This document shows positions 26,150 through 38,900 of a DNA stretch of 64,000 nt, piece after piece. Each line of letters opens with the position of its first letter. Position 1 is the stretch's first letter. A model generated the notes under the pieces. The model made no database searches, had not been told where the DNA came from, and saw only the letters and a list, made by a program, of their open reading frames with translations. Origin of the DNA: Otis tarda (Eukaryota > Chordata > Aves > Otidiformes > Otididae); NCBI GenBank assembly GCA_026413225.1, contig CM048552.1, positions 186,096,053 through 186,160,052 on the forward strand, given 5' to 3'. The translations under genes and the position numbers were made by a program.

Positions 26150-26669
26150 TTACTGTGTCCAGTTCTGGAGCCCCCAACACAAGAAGGACATGGACCAGTT
26201 GGAGAAGGTCCAGAGGAGGGCCACAAAGATGATAAAAGGGCTGGAGCACCTCTCTTATGAGGACAGGCTGAGAGAGTTGGGGCTGTTCAGCCTGGAGAAG
26301 AGAAGGCTCCAGGGAGACCTGATAGCAGTCTTCCAGTACCTCAAGGGGGCCTACAAGAAAGATGGGGAAAGACTGTTCAGTAGGGCCTGTTGTGATAGGA
26401 CAAGAAGTAATGGTTTTAAAATAGAGGGAGGTAGATTTAGATTAGATATTAGGAAAATATTTTTTACAATGAGGGTTGTAGAACACTGGAACAGGTTGCC
26501 CAGAAAGGTGGTGGAAGCCCCATCCCTGGAAACATTCAAGGCCAGGCTGGATGAGGCTCTGAGCAACCTGATCTAGTCGGGGATGTCCCTGCTCCTTGCA
26601 GGGGGGTTGGACTAGATGACCTTTGAAGGTCCCTTCCAATCCTAACCATTCTATGATTCTATGATTCTA
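26150..26669 (+). mobile_element. CR1 LINE 3' fragment
   Basis: 5'-truncated CR1 of about 0.52 kb, starting at 'tactgtgtccagttctggag' and ending 'ctatgattctatgattctaa'. One uninterrupted frame covers the whole retained ORF2 C-terminus ([20 protein letters not shown] ... DEALSNLI, stop at 26576). The match to the copies at 17845 and 48889 is close, so it is a young insertion. Confidence 0.95.
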
Positions 26670-29600
26670 ATTTCTTATCTGGAGAAGAATTCTCTGCAAC
26701 ACCAATAACCTGACAACCTGACTGCTCTAAACCATCGGGGCTGAAAAATTATTTTAAAGAGGCAAGACTATTTTACAGTTAAAGCCAAAACTGTTGTCAG
26801 TATTGATGCATCTGTTCACATCTTTAGCAGCTCTCCTGCAGACCAGCAAAGCATGAGGTCTGAAAAATTCCCAAACCTTTCTCTCCACAGTAAGATAAGA
26901 GAATCACTGGGAAGCCTTAACCATGCTCTACGCAATCAACATGGTGCAGCTGAGCTTAGCTTGGATTCATGCATTGCTTATAACTTGTCTGTATCTCCCA
27001 CTTAAACCCAAATTGGATTGCTTTAATTAAACATTCAGCTAGAAGAAGGAAAAGACAAGTTGGAAAAAATAGACTTTACAGTAAAATCATGTATGACTTT
27101 GCTAGTGGACAACTGTATCTAATTAACTAGCTGCTAAATCTTTAGAACATCATCTTGCCTGTTAATTGCTATATTTTAGCCAAATAAGTCTTTCAAGTAT
27201 ATTTATCACTGAGAGATCCTGGACTGTAAAATCAATATGGGAGACTATGAGCAGAATCATTTCTTGAAAATGTATAGAAGAGGCATCGAATTTTGATTTT
27301 TTTTTCTACTGGGAGAAATTTTCCTCTGTAAAAGCTATGAAGGAGGAAGAAAAATACCACTGTCCCATTTTAGAAATTCCTGGGAACCAAACCCACTATT
27401 TTACCTATGATTCTGTCAGAAAAAAAAAAAAAAATTGCTAGAAGGACTATATAACTACATCTGCACTAAAGCAATTGGAGAGTAGCTATTTTGTCTGCAA
27501 GACAGAAAATAGCTCTTTGTTCAGGGGATGGTTTTCTACAGAGGTTAAGTGTTATTTTCCTGATACTTTCTTAAAAAGACAATTGGAGAAAACAATGATT
27601 TACACATAAAGTAAGATGACTAAAGTATTGTGGATTTAATTCAGGTTGAGAGAATATGAGAGATTCAAAGCAAATAAAAAAAAACCTAAACAGAATGATT
27701 TTACAAACTACAAATAATAGAATTCAAAGGAACTCAGTTAAAGTTAAAATGAGGAAACACATTTAAAGCACTGTGCTGGTCTCTCAGCAAACATGATGAA
27801 GGAAATAAAATTTCAGGTGCAACTTAATTTACTACAACCAACCATATCAATACATCAGTGACCACAAGAGAAGAGAACATTTTCCTTTTAATTATATGGT
27901 TATCACGAACAACTTTGGTCTTCATTAAATCTCTAGAAGATACACTTGGCAAGCTTGCATTAAATAGCACTCTGCAAATCAGTATTCTTATTACTTCATT
28001 ACTTCTTATTTTTCATATACAGCAACTACTCACAATTTTACAAGCATGACTAAATCCAGGATAAGAGTTGTTACACATGCAAATCTCCGAAGTCCAGGAG
28101 ATCACACGATAGCATTGACATGAAAAAGCAGAGGCAGGTAGGATGAAAAACACTGTACTTCCAACCAGTGTAATGCATGCAAGCATTTACAAATAGTCTA
28201 AGCACAAGACCATCTCTGCATTTGAGCAGTAGTGCAAATCGTGGGGTGAAGGAGGAATTCATGAACCCAGTGAATGCAGCCCTATAACAATCCCTTGCAA
28301 AGTGAACAATACCTATTCCCACCAAGTAGGATGTCTGGACATGGCACCCCAGTCACTTCCGGATGCTGTACCAAAGCTGTAGGTAGGCACTGCAGCTCTA
28401 CAAAGTTTCGAGTTATGCCAGGAACGGGGCAGGGATTGACTTCAGAACCAGTGAATGAGAGAAACTCCCAGGCAGAGGATTCTTGACTTTCCTTTTACAG
28501 TTAGAGTGTTAGTCATCCACATCTGCTACACTTCTGTCTTCAATGCAGATTAAATGCACCCAAGAAGTGCCCATTTCTCTCCATCGACTCTAAGGAAACC
28601 TAGAGTGCCTGGCTGGTATGTAGAACATGCCAGCATTGCCAAAGGGACCCCAATCAAAAAGTCCATGGAAATGTGACCTTCACAGGCATCAACCACTCTT
28701 ATTCATTATTCAAAGGGACTACCCACTGTCTGCCAGGTTAAGGAGCTATGTCAGTTTTTATAGGGTTTTTTTTTTTTTGACGGAGAATCTACACGAAACA
28801 GAACTTTTTCAGAAACAGTGGGAGGATAAGTATATGTTTAAAATAGTAACAAACGAGGAAATGAGTCTCATATGTCATGCTAACTGTGCACTCATTCATT
28901 CAAGGATTCTAAAAAAACGTAACTTCCCTTCCTAACAATGAAAATAGTCTCATAAGCACTTTGAAATCCCAAATCCAGATATAACAAAGACAAAGAAGTA
29001 TGTAGTTTGCTCACACACTCAAGTGAATTGACCAGAACTTATTTAGCCCTTTTGCACTATAGGACTTAATCAAAAAACTTCAAAAATGGAACAGAAAAGA
29101 TAATTTCTATTAGCTTTATGTATCTTCTTACAGAATTCTAACACAAAATAAAATAAATATTATCTTTTATAATTTTTAAAGGGCAAAGTATACAAAAAAC
29201 TAACAAAGTGTAGAAAAATATAGAAATATTAGGTACAGTTGCATTATATCATTTCAGAATATTGTCTGAGGGTGACAGTCTGGAGCCATAAATAATATGT
29301 TTCAAAACCTTCTGCGGCAAATGACTTCAACAAATTGGCTGCAAAGTGAAGAAAATATTACAGCTGAAAGACAATACAGTGGAGATGGAAATTGCCCCCA
29401 TATAAGAAGATATTAAGCTGAAAGCCAGATTAAATCATTTATTGTATGGAATTTATTTTTTTTATAATAAGAAATACCTAATACACAAAATCAGAAGTTT
29501 TCTTTTGGTCTCCAGCAATATTTGTGCGTGCTTACATCCTCCAAAGAAGAGGAAGAAGACCGCTGAGTGCAGGCAGGCCTTGTGGTCCCTGTGTGGGATC

Positions 29601-32557
29601 CGTTATGTACCCCCAGTTATGTACCCGTCACCATTTTGATTGTAATGAACCGGACTGCAAATCCTCTCCCGCTGTTCCACACATCAGCCAGTTCTTCTAA
29701 GTCCCTTTTAAAGTCAGTGAGGAAACAGGCATTTTTGGCTGTATCTTGACACACCAACAGTCAGGTGGCAAATGCTGGGGTACAAGCAGGCAGGACTCCA
29801 TGACAAATGTCATGTCAACATGTGGGCAAATGACCTAAAAATGTTTATTAGTGATATCTATGCCCTTCTCAGAACTTACTGATCTCAAGTAGTCCTATCG
29901 GAGGTAAAGTTTGAAAACTCCTGCTCCAGGGGGCTGCAGATTAGAGGCATCTCTACTCCTAAGCTATGCCTGGAGCAGTGAACACTCCTACACAGAAATG
30001 AAAATTGCTGTTACAGATAATGACCTGGCTCAACACTTCTTGGAAAAGAGCTACTCTGCACTGAAGAGACACTGCTTGGAAATGAATGGGAACCCAATGC
30101 ATACAAACCAGGTAAGCAACTCCTCTGAATGTGAAAAAAAAAGGTACCTTTATTCAGCATTTCAAGTGATGAAATAATACAAATGCACATACACATGTGA
30201 AATCACAACATAGCCCATCACCACAAAAAGAAAGTCAATCAAATAGTAACAAGGAGGTGAGACAATAGTAAGAATGTAAAGAAATTCACATGGTACTATC
30301 AGGAGACACCATATTAAATATTTCATAAAAGGGCTCACAGACCATGGGTGGGCTCCACCCAGCACCCCGGGGAATGGACCACAGGGCTCTGCTGTGCCCA
30401 AGCCAGAAGAAGGGTCGTACGCGGTGGGAAGTCTGAGCAAGGCGACACTGTGAAAGTCTCATGTCTCAGTGCTTGAGACCAGGAGGTCTGTGCAATGTCA
30501 TTTGCAACCACTATAAGGCCTCTTGGCACAGTTGTGTAAATAAGAACCAGATCCTTTGATTTCAAAATCGTTATTTTTCAAACATAACAAAGACCCTCTG
30601 TGGGAATGACTAAATTCACAATAGCTGTGCTGTGGTAAACACAAGCTATTTTGAGTTATTGACTGCATAAACCCATAGGAATATATCTATATTTTCAAAT
30701 AGATGCGACTTCTCTGAGTAGCGTAATGGTTCAGGAGAGTTCATTTTAATGTTCCATGTGGAAAATAAATTCACTCTGAGAGTGAGATTTAAGTATGGAG
30801 AGGACTGAGTAAGAAAGTGAAAAATAAATAAGACTCTTGTGATTTAACTGTGGGATGATAGCTACAACCCTGTAATTAATCTACCCAATAAAATAAGAGA
30901 TAAAATCCCATATACTTTTACCACTTAGAGATACAGCTTTATTGGTGTACCAGAGCCTTTTTCTGTACCACATACCTCAACTTTCATGACTCGAGCTTTG
31001 CCATACAGCTCAAAATGTGTGTGCCATTGCTAACATAGTGATGGCAAACAGAGGCCACCTGGTGTAGAGGATCAAGGAAAAGAGGATGCTTTCCTTGTGA
31101 ACAAAACTTTTCCAGGTATTTCAGGGAGGGCGCACAACATAGCCTTCATATTTATCCTTTAAAGCAGATCAGAAATTTGTATCTCTGAAAGACCACATGT
31201 ACTTAATATTTTTCTACTTTAAAAACTGGCTGAAAGAGTTTTCAGTCAACTGAAGTTATTTTCTGGAAAATGACAGCAGATTTTCTCATATTTAGAGGAT
31301 TAATTGCATTTTTCCGCTTTCTGCACTGATGACTACTTGATGCCTCATTAGAGGGTTATCAGGAGGCGTTCGCTTGCTGTTGTCCATTCTGACAATGCCC
31401 ACTGTCCCATCCTTTTTCTATCTCCCCAAGTCAGGGTGGACAGGAAGGTGAGTCAGTAACACCATTAACTAGCAGCTTGCTCACTCACGATAAGAACCAT
31501 AGCAAAAATGTAGGAGTGTTTTATTGCTCTCAAATGTACAAACAGACTGGTACTAAATTAGGGACCATTGCTTCATTTTGGCTTTTGTTACTCAGAGTGG
31601 ACACGATTTAGCCTACAGTATTTTAGGGAAAAGAAACTATCAGAAAACTGCCTCGTCTACACACGCAACTCTAATTAAACAGGTTAGTAGATACATGTTC
31701 AGATCAGCAGGGAAATTATGTCCTCTTATTTCTTATGCCTGTGTATGACAAAGAAAAAATTAATAATTTTAGGGCAGCATGGTCCAAGACATTTGAAAAA
31801 GGGGTTTAAATTTAGAACAGAGTATACCAGCAGTTACCAAACAGTGGTTCATCCAGTGAAACACTGTCACTGGCAGTATTTGGCCTGAGATATAAAGCTA
31901 AAAAATCCTGCAATGGACAATCCTTAATAGTGTGCCTGCAGGGAAGTGTCTTCCTGACCCCAAATAGGAAGTGACTGACTTTCATTCTGGAACATGAAGT
32001 TTTATAACCTCTTCCATGCTATTTTCTATTTAAGGTAGCAGCAGAAATTCCTATTCAACTGCTCTGAAAACTTTTGAGTAAGTAATGAGCTCTGAAAGTC
32101 GTGTGCTTTTTTTGGAGAGACACATTTAATCAGTTTGAGGTCTATTGCCATTTTAACCTCATCGGGAACTCCCTTCAGCTCACGCTTTTGCAGAACCAAA
32201 GGAAAATTTTGCATATACCTACTGTATCATCCCTTGTTTGCTTCTTCACAGCATCTAATAGCCTGACCTTTCTGTCTCTGCCTCACACAGCAGCCTATTT
32301 TTGTTGCTTCCTCTAAATATTTTCTGCTGTATTCTTATTTCAGAGAGGACGAGAGTTCAATGCAGTGACTCCAGCTGTATCACTTTCCAACAAGGTTTTC
32401 TAAAATGCTACTGGACTTAGTCTCCCCTTCCGCTAACACAAGACTCCTTAGCAGGCTGTCTGCAGGCAACAAAAAGGTGCGTGGAAAAGGGGAAAAAGTA
32501 GTCTAAGAGGTGTGTGTAAGACTATACTCCAGGTTTTCTGTCTAATAGCCCACAAGT
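26670..32557. other. AT-rich intergenic DNA, no gene seen
   Basis: Long AT-rich region with short A and T runs (27420-27434; 28768-28780). No open frame with recognisable content. A short imperfect direct repeat of 'gttatgtaccc' occurs near 29603-29630. I see no promoter-like GC rise. Distal enhancers could be here, but nothing in the bare sequence shows them. Confidence 0.5.
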
Positions 32558-32944
32558 CTAGTCTTGCAGGTATCTGGGGGTTACTCTCGTGGTATGCGCA
32601 AATCTATCCCGAGAGAGGCACTGATTGATTCTGCAACGACGTAGTACTGTAACACGGCCCACATTAGCCTTCAGCATTTTTGACGTAGCCCCATATCTTT
32701 TTGACACACACCTTACATCAAATGCCCCTGCAGCCTGAAATGTCAAAACACCTGACACTAGAACAGACATAAATTCTTCAGCTATTGCACATGAAAATTC
32801 TTTAGTGGGAGTATGGAAATTCTTCCACCACCGAAAGCGAATGTCTGTAGTGAGGCTAGCAGCCCTGAGCACAGGACCTAAAATCCCAAACAAACTGTGA
32901 TTTGTAGGAGGTTGTGAGGCTAGAGGAGTCTGATTGCTTGTCAT
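32558..32944 (-). CDS. Unassigned open reading frame, 128 codons
   Basis: I do not recognise this protein. The frame runs from a Met at 32944 to a stop at 32558 on the minus strand. It stands out from its neighbourhood: it is longer than most frames in this desert, and by my count it has about nine CpG pairs in 387 bp, where the flanks have few. The translation looks balanced rather than low-complexity. It has an aromatic/basic block (RFRWWKNF) near residue 37, a hydrophobic stretch near residues 59-73 and a Cys/Arg-rich end (VTVLRRCRINQCLSRDRF). There is no signal peptide and no clear transmembrane helix, and I see no poly-A tail or splice signals around it. It may be a fossil coding fragment of unknown source, an exon of an unmapped gene, or chance. 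Confidence 0.25.
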   Translation of the reverse strand: MTSNQTPLASQPPTNHSLFGILGPVLRAASLTTDIRFRWWKNFHTPTKEFSCAIAEEFMSVLVSGVLTFQAAGAFDVRCVSKRYGATSKMLKANVGRVTVLRRCRINQCLSRDRFAHTTRVTPRYLQD

Positions 32945-35900
32945 AAAAATCCTTGAAGAAATAGGATATCATCGCTAAAAATATAAACATGCACTAAACG
33001 ATTGGAACAGAACTTTAGATAGGCAAAATAATCTTATCCTGTGTGCTGAGACAGATCTGTCTAGACTGCTTTCCTTATCTTGCAGCCAAACTGTTCTCCC
33101 TGTAGCAGTCAGTTATACCTTTCAGTGGGCTCTCTGTCCAGACATACAAAAATATCCAGGGGAGGAGCTCTGTAAAAGCACATGTTCTGTTAGGCAAAAG
33201 CTGCTGGAACTGTGTCACCAGATAAAGATAATTTCTTTCAAGCACCTTGGGTTGGAGTGATTAATGAACGTGCCATTGTGCCAGAAGCAGAAAGAAATTA
33301 AAGAAAATAATCTTAAGAGTGGAACAAGTAAAAGTCCCAGAGGAGCTGAATCCCTACAGATATACAGAAGGCAACAAAAAAAAAAGATTTCTACATTGCA
33401 TCATTCTATATCTTCAGTCAGTAAGTGCCAGTGGAAAGAAAGATTGTAAGAGACTTTTATGTCTGACACTAGCCAACTCGGGCAGACTTGATCTCTACCC
33501 ATCCGCATTAAAAGTCAGAGGGAAGAAAAAAAACATGAAATAAGAAAAAAAAAAATGAGGTGAGCTGCACCACACTGAAGGTAAAACATAAGAAGAGTGT
33601 CCAAACCAAAGTACCAAAAATGACAGTAAAATGGAAGGATCTGTAACTCATGTAAGACTGAAGATCCAATATCCTGGAGGAACGGAGGGGAAAGAGTTAA
33701 CCAAGACTTTGATGACAGGCCACATTGTGACTAGAATCTGAAATGGGGAAACAACACATAAATCTCATGCCTTTGACCAGGAAATTCAAAATTAACATTT
33801 CCCCAGACATCTCAAATTTTGCATGAAACAAATTGCTCACTCCAGAATGATGTTTGTGTAGTAAGGACCATGCTTTAATACCTTTAACAAGATAAAAACC
33901 CAAAACACTACATGAAAGGATCTTTTTTTCATTTTAAGTGTGACATCAATGCTCCACACCAGTTACTGCTATGAAGAACACAGACTTATACTTAAAACTT
34001 AAACCTTAAACTTAAAAGATTATGAAAAACAGAGGGACAGGGAGAGGATTACTTAAGAGGCACTACAATAATGATGAAGTTCCTCATTTTTTTTAAGTTG
34101 GCAACACATCCAATATTTTAATAAATGCTCAGAACACTGAAGTACTTACCATAGAAAGAAAATACTCATGAAGAAAACATGTAAAAGATAATCACTATTT
34201 CTTATGGGTTTGATGCCTATTTCTCAGATAAAATCTTCAAAGCACAGCTTTGCCCACAGAGCTCCACTACATCCCTGTTTTCATCTTTACAAAAAAGAAT
34301 CTGATCTGCAAACTGAGGCAAGAGGATCATGCTGACTACGTGGACTGTGTCCCGGGACTCTTCTCACTTGCTGGGGCCTTTGGAGTGGGGCACATCTACT
34401 CTGGAACAAATCGGGGAGTGATTCCTAGAAGATCAAAGACCATGCAGGAAATTATAATTTTCTTTTTTTACATCAGCAACATTTCAAGCTGTGTGACCTT
34501 TGTTTCCAAAGATAGGTCCTTCCTATTCAAATGATACTGCAAGGCTGGTACCATTTGGCAAGTCAGCGTACAAAAAAAAAGTCTGCTTGAGTTATGATCA
34601 CTAAACATACCCATTGCTTGGATTCAAAGAACACTCCAGTTAAAAAATATCAAATAGAAGTCCAGACTATTTATTTTTATTCCTTCCTGTTGCTTACTGT
34701 TATTACTTTATTAGGGAGCATTTGTCAGTTGTATATTTATTTGTAGGAACATGCAAAAATAAGCAAAAGCTGCTCACTTCTACAGCCAGTGGAGTCTTCT
34801 GGGTTGCACAGAAGTGTCTGCAGTAGAATTTAGAAACGGACACAGACAAGATTTAACCACTAGCTCTGCTTGAAGTGTGTGGAAAGATTACAGATTACTT
34901 TTGAGAAAATTTGAGCAGAATTAAATAGTTTTCAGTATTAAAACAGAGTCAGCTAGAACAAAAGAGATGCTTCATGGAAAACAAAATTATTTCACTTTAT
35001 TGAGTAATTTTTCCTGAGAAGAATCTAACACCATAGCAGGTACTTACATGAGGCTCATGCCTCACATATACTAATGTTCATCACCAACTATATCAGTGTA
35101 CAGAACTGGACAAAACCTTGGCTGGGATCTTTGATTTTTCCTTACAGCCTAACAAAATGTAATTTAATTTCTGTATAGTCTATTCTTTATTTCAATTTTT
35201 TTTTGCACAGACAAAATACAAAAGCAGATGTAGATGAAAATGGGCATAGAGGGTGAGAACAAAGAGCAATTATTTGTAAAAGCTCTGCATCCTGTCTCCA
35301 GCAACGGCCAACAGCAATGCAATGGGTAACTGCACAGTAATACTTCTCCCAAATATTTTCCCAGCCCTTAGCAATTTGTGGCTCAGAGAGTCCTTGAGCC
35401 AGAGGTAGGGTCTTTGCTTTTAATAGCCCTTCATGGCATAAGCTATTCCCCTTCTTCATCCTGCCATGTTCCAAACTTTTTATGCAAGAAATTCAATTTT
35501 ATAAACCAAGTGACCAGCCAAACATTTCAGTTTGCCCAAGAGCTGTGTGTACATTAGCCAGTACCATTCTTACCAAATAAGCAGTGACCACACAAAAGCG
35601 AAATATGTATTCTCCAGGGGCTAAAACAAATTCACTTAGAGCACACGATGATTAAAAAGGAGGAATCGACAATTCCAACAACAATAAGGCCAGCTTCTGC
35701 TGCTTGTAGCACTGAGCTGCCTTTGCTATTTCCTGCCACAGGAACCAATTGCCAGTTGCTTGACACTGTTAACATTTCTGAGACACCTCATCAACCATGA
35801 CTTGAGCTTTTTCCTGCTCAGAACTTCAGAAAACAAGACTGTTCTTTGTGCTCATCCTGGTTTGAAGATTTTTCAATGGCTGCATTATTCTGCAGCTAGT

Positions 35901-38900
35901 GAAGTATACTTGATTTCCACTGTCACGGAGTTTTTAGGTGCGAACAGTATTTGTCTAAACACACAGATGATGCTTTCATACCATCTGGATACTTCATTTG
36001 GAAGAAAAAGACTTGAAGTAACTATGAGAGGAACAAGCTTTCTCCAAGCCACCATGAAGCAGTTAAATTCTCCCAGAAAACCACAGAGAATGTTGGCGAC
36101 ATACTAAATATTCAGTCTTCTTGGGAAAAAAAAATAAAAAAAAAAGAAAAGAAGAAAACAGGAAAATCTGAATGAAGAGACTAATTAGTATTCCACAAGC
36201 ACATTGAACTCAGGCTGTTATCTTGCCAGACAAGGACTTGCGCTGCAAGGCCTTTTTACTGAACAAGCTTGAAATACACCCTTATGTGAAGAGGTTGACG
36301 AAAACTTTCTTCAACTTCTTTGTTTGCAAGCACAACACGAGCGTGATATTTCAAAGGGCTGGAAAAAAAGAGTCACAGCAGAAACTCCAAACCGAGCATT
36401 TCAGGCTGAGATAATGGAAATCTTGTGTGTGTGTCTCCAAACTCCTCAAGTTAGAGGCAGAGCTGCTCAAATGAGAAAGGTGACTTCCTTGCCACTCAAC
36501 TCAGTCAAAAAGTCCTAAACATGGTCAGCCTGTCCTAAAACTCTGCTAGGTACAGCTCTTTCACCAAAAGAAAGACGATCTTCCAGAAAATTCACACTTG
36601 ACACTCGAGTGATCCATCAGATGAAAGCTGCCATTTGTCCTGAAAGCAAATCTGGAAAAATCTAAACTGGGGTATGAAATTCCTGAATATTCAAAAAGGG
36701 AAAAACTTCTAAATAAATACAGACTGGTAATCTAGCCACTTAAATTCTGCACATGAATTTTGTAAGGCTTCCTTCCTAGAACTGATCTTTTAACGCCTAA
36801 CTTTTCACCATGGTTTGAAAGGGAAGGCTACAAAATTATTTCAAATCAACTCCAAGCAGAAGCACAAATTCTAAGCATGCTTCTGGTAAACATTTTGATA
36901 CAGCCAGGACTGACTGATTATTCAGCTTTATCTATCGTAAGCCAACTGTTAACTAGGAGATCACTAAGGACAGTTTACGAATACCTCAGCTCACAAAGCC
37001 AAAAAAAACCATTAGTGTTTTTTAAAAGTGATGAGGTCAATAAATACTGCTTTACTGGTGTCTACCACCGCTGCTTTAAGTATTGTTTCAAGGCAGTAGA
37101 TAATACGAAATCACAGCTTTAATTCATGATGGGGAAATCATTGTTCAACTAGTGTCCGATTTCCACAAATGAAGATTTACAAGGTACAAAATGATCAGTT
37201 TCCAGAATGCCAAGGTGCACATCATTGTCTGGAATTTTTCACTGTTTTTGACTTGAGTTTAAAAAGAAATATCATAATGAGTAGTTTTGTGCCATATATA
37301 TATTTTTTACATTTTAATACCATGAGATAAATGAACTTGGGGTCCAAACTGTGTAGTTCCTCCTCCTGTGCATGTAATCCCTGACTTACCGTTTGGCAAA
37401 TAAACATATCGGAAATGCCACACAATTAGACTGCTCTGGCAGCCAGGCTCCAGCTAATGTTTTTGAAGTCTAAATCTTGGAACCAAGTTTGAAAATGTTT
37501 GACTAATTAATGTTTTCTCATAGAGTTTGGTTTGATTTAGCACCTGAACGTCTTAGGCGAAAAATCTGTCATGCCTGTTCTTGTTAAGCAACACCCAGTT
37601 CTGTAAGTAATCCCATTGAAATCGGTGGAATTTCTTCCAGAAAATCAGACAACCCAGTAAGCAGGAAAATGGCAGATTCCAGCTATACTCTGAATTTAAT
37701 AAACTTCAATTTCTCCAAAATTCTTGATACTCTGGTAGAGTTCCTTCTGTAATGCAGGAATAGAACAGTTGAATTTTGCTGTCTCTGACTGGATTAGCAC
37801 TTTTTATCCATTTAATCCTCCCATTCATTTTGGTACCATCATTCTAAAATTTCAGCTGGTTTAATCCTGCCTAAGAATTATTTACTTCATCATCCATGTC
37901 CTGAAAAGCAGGTAAAGAAGCCAAAGAGCTGTGGATTTGTGTCTCTTTAAGGTGACCACCAGCATTTTGAGAAAAGGATTGTAAAATATATCATACAATA
38001 TTTATTCTTTAACAAGTGTCAAAAAACAGTTAGAGATAAAATAAATATTTTATTATATGCCATTGCTCAGTGTGTTTTGAATTCTACTAGTTTGCCAAAT
38101 TATGTAAAAACACAGCTGATCATATCAATTAAATCTCAGACTCCTTTTTTTCCCCACAAACATGTATTTTACCATTGAAATGAATCATGCCTAGCATTAA
38201 ACAGTTCTCATCAAACATTGATTTTGACACATTATTCTGATATTAAAGTGGGATTTTTACAGTTCAAATCCTTTCATACAAATTGGAAACCAGCAAATAA
38301 TTTATACTGATTGGCAGCTTCTTTGAAAGTGATCCGGACAAATACAAGTGTTATCCAGCTCAAGTGAAGATGTAGTATACTTAGGATGACACAGAGGGAT
38401 CAGTAACTCAGTTTTGTGATAATGAAGTTTTCTGTAATTTTTTACCAAGACATCAAAATTAAAATTCACTCATCTTATAAAGTTGCTAACATCTTATAGC
38501 TTGTTTATTTTAGGGACGTTATATTCATGCATTAGTTACTTGTTTCAGAAAATAAGCACTGGGTGTACTTTAATTGTTTTATATTACACCCATGCTACTT
38601 GTCTGGTAGAAGAAAGCAGTGCTACTGACCTCATGGCTTTCATAGTCCATAGTCCAATTTGCTGCCCCTGTGGACCATGAGACCATGGTAAATGTTCCTA
38701 CCACAGTTTTCAACTGAAGTCTGGATGATAAACCTGTTTGTTGGTGGTACATAAGATGCCGTAAAGTTTGACTGTGGGTCTGCTGATCTGCATTGGGCAA
38801 CCACTGCTTTTACAGGCTCAGGGAGCTCTGTGTCACAACAGCAGAGCTGCTACTACCAAGAGGGGTCACCGTTCTCCCTTCTGGCACAGGTACCACAGGT

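Noticed and set aside
31828-32000. Possible hAT left end ('cagcagttaccaaacagtgg')
   Set aside because: Resembles the CAGNGGTTCCCAAACTG start of Charlie-type elements, but I found no matching right end and no target duplication.
35760-36162. 115-codon frame followed by an A-rich stretch, looking like a retrocopy with a poly-A tail
   Set aside because: No recognised parent gene, no polyadenylation signal at the right distance, and no flanking direct repeats seen. The A-rich stretch is mixed with T and G.
38660-38830. Possible second hAT remnant ('tggaccatgagaccatggta')
   Set aside because: Only a loose resemblance to hAT text, with no inverted ends or duplication that can be shown.
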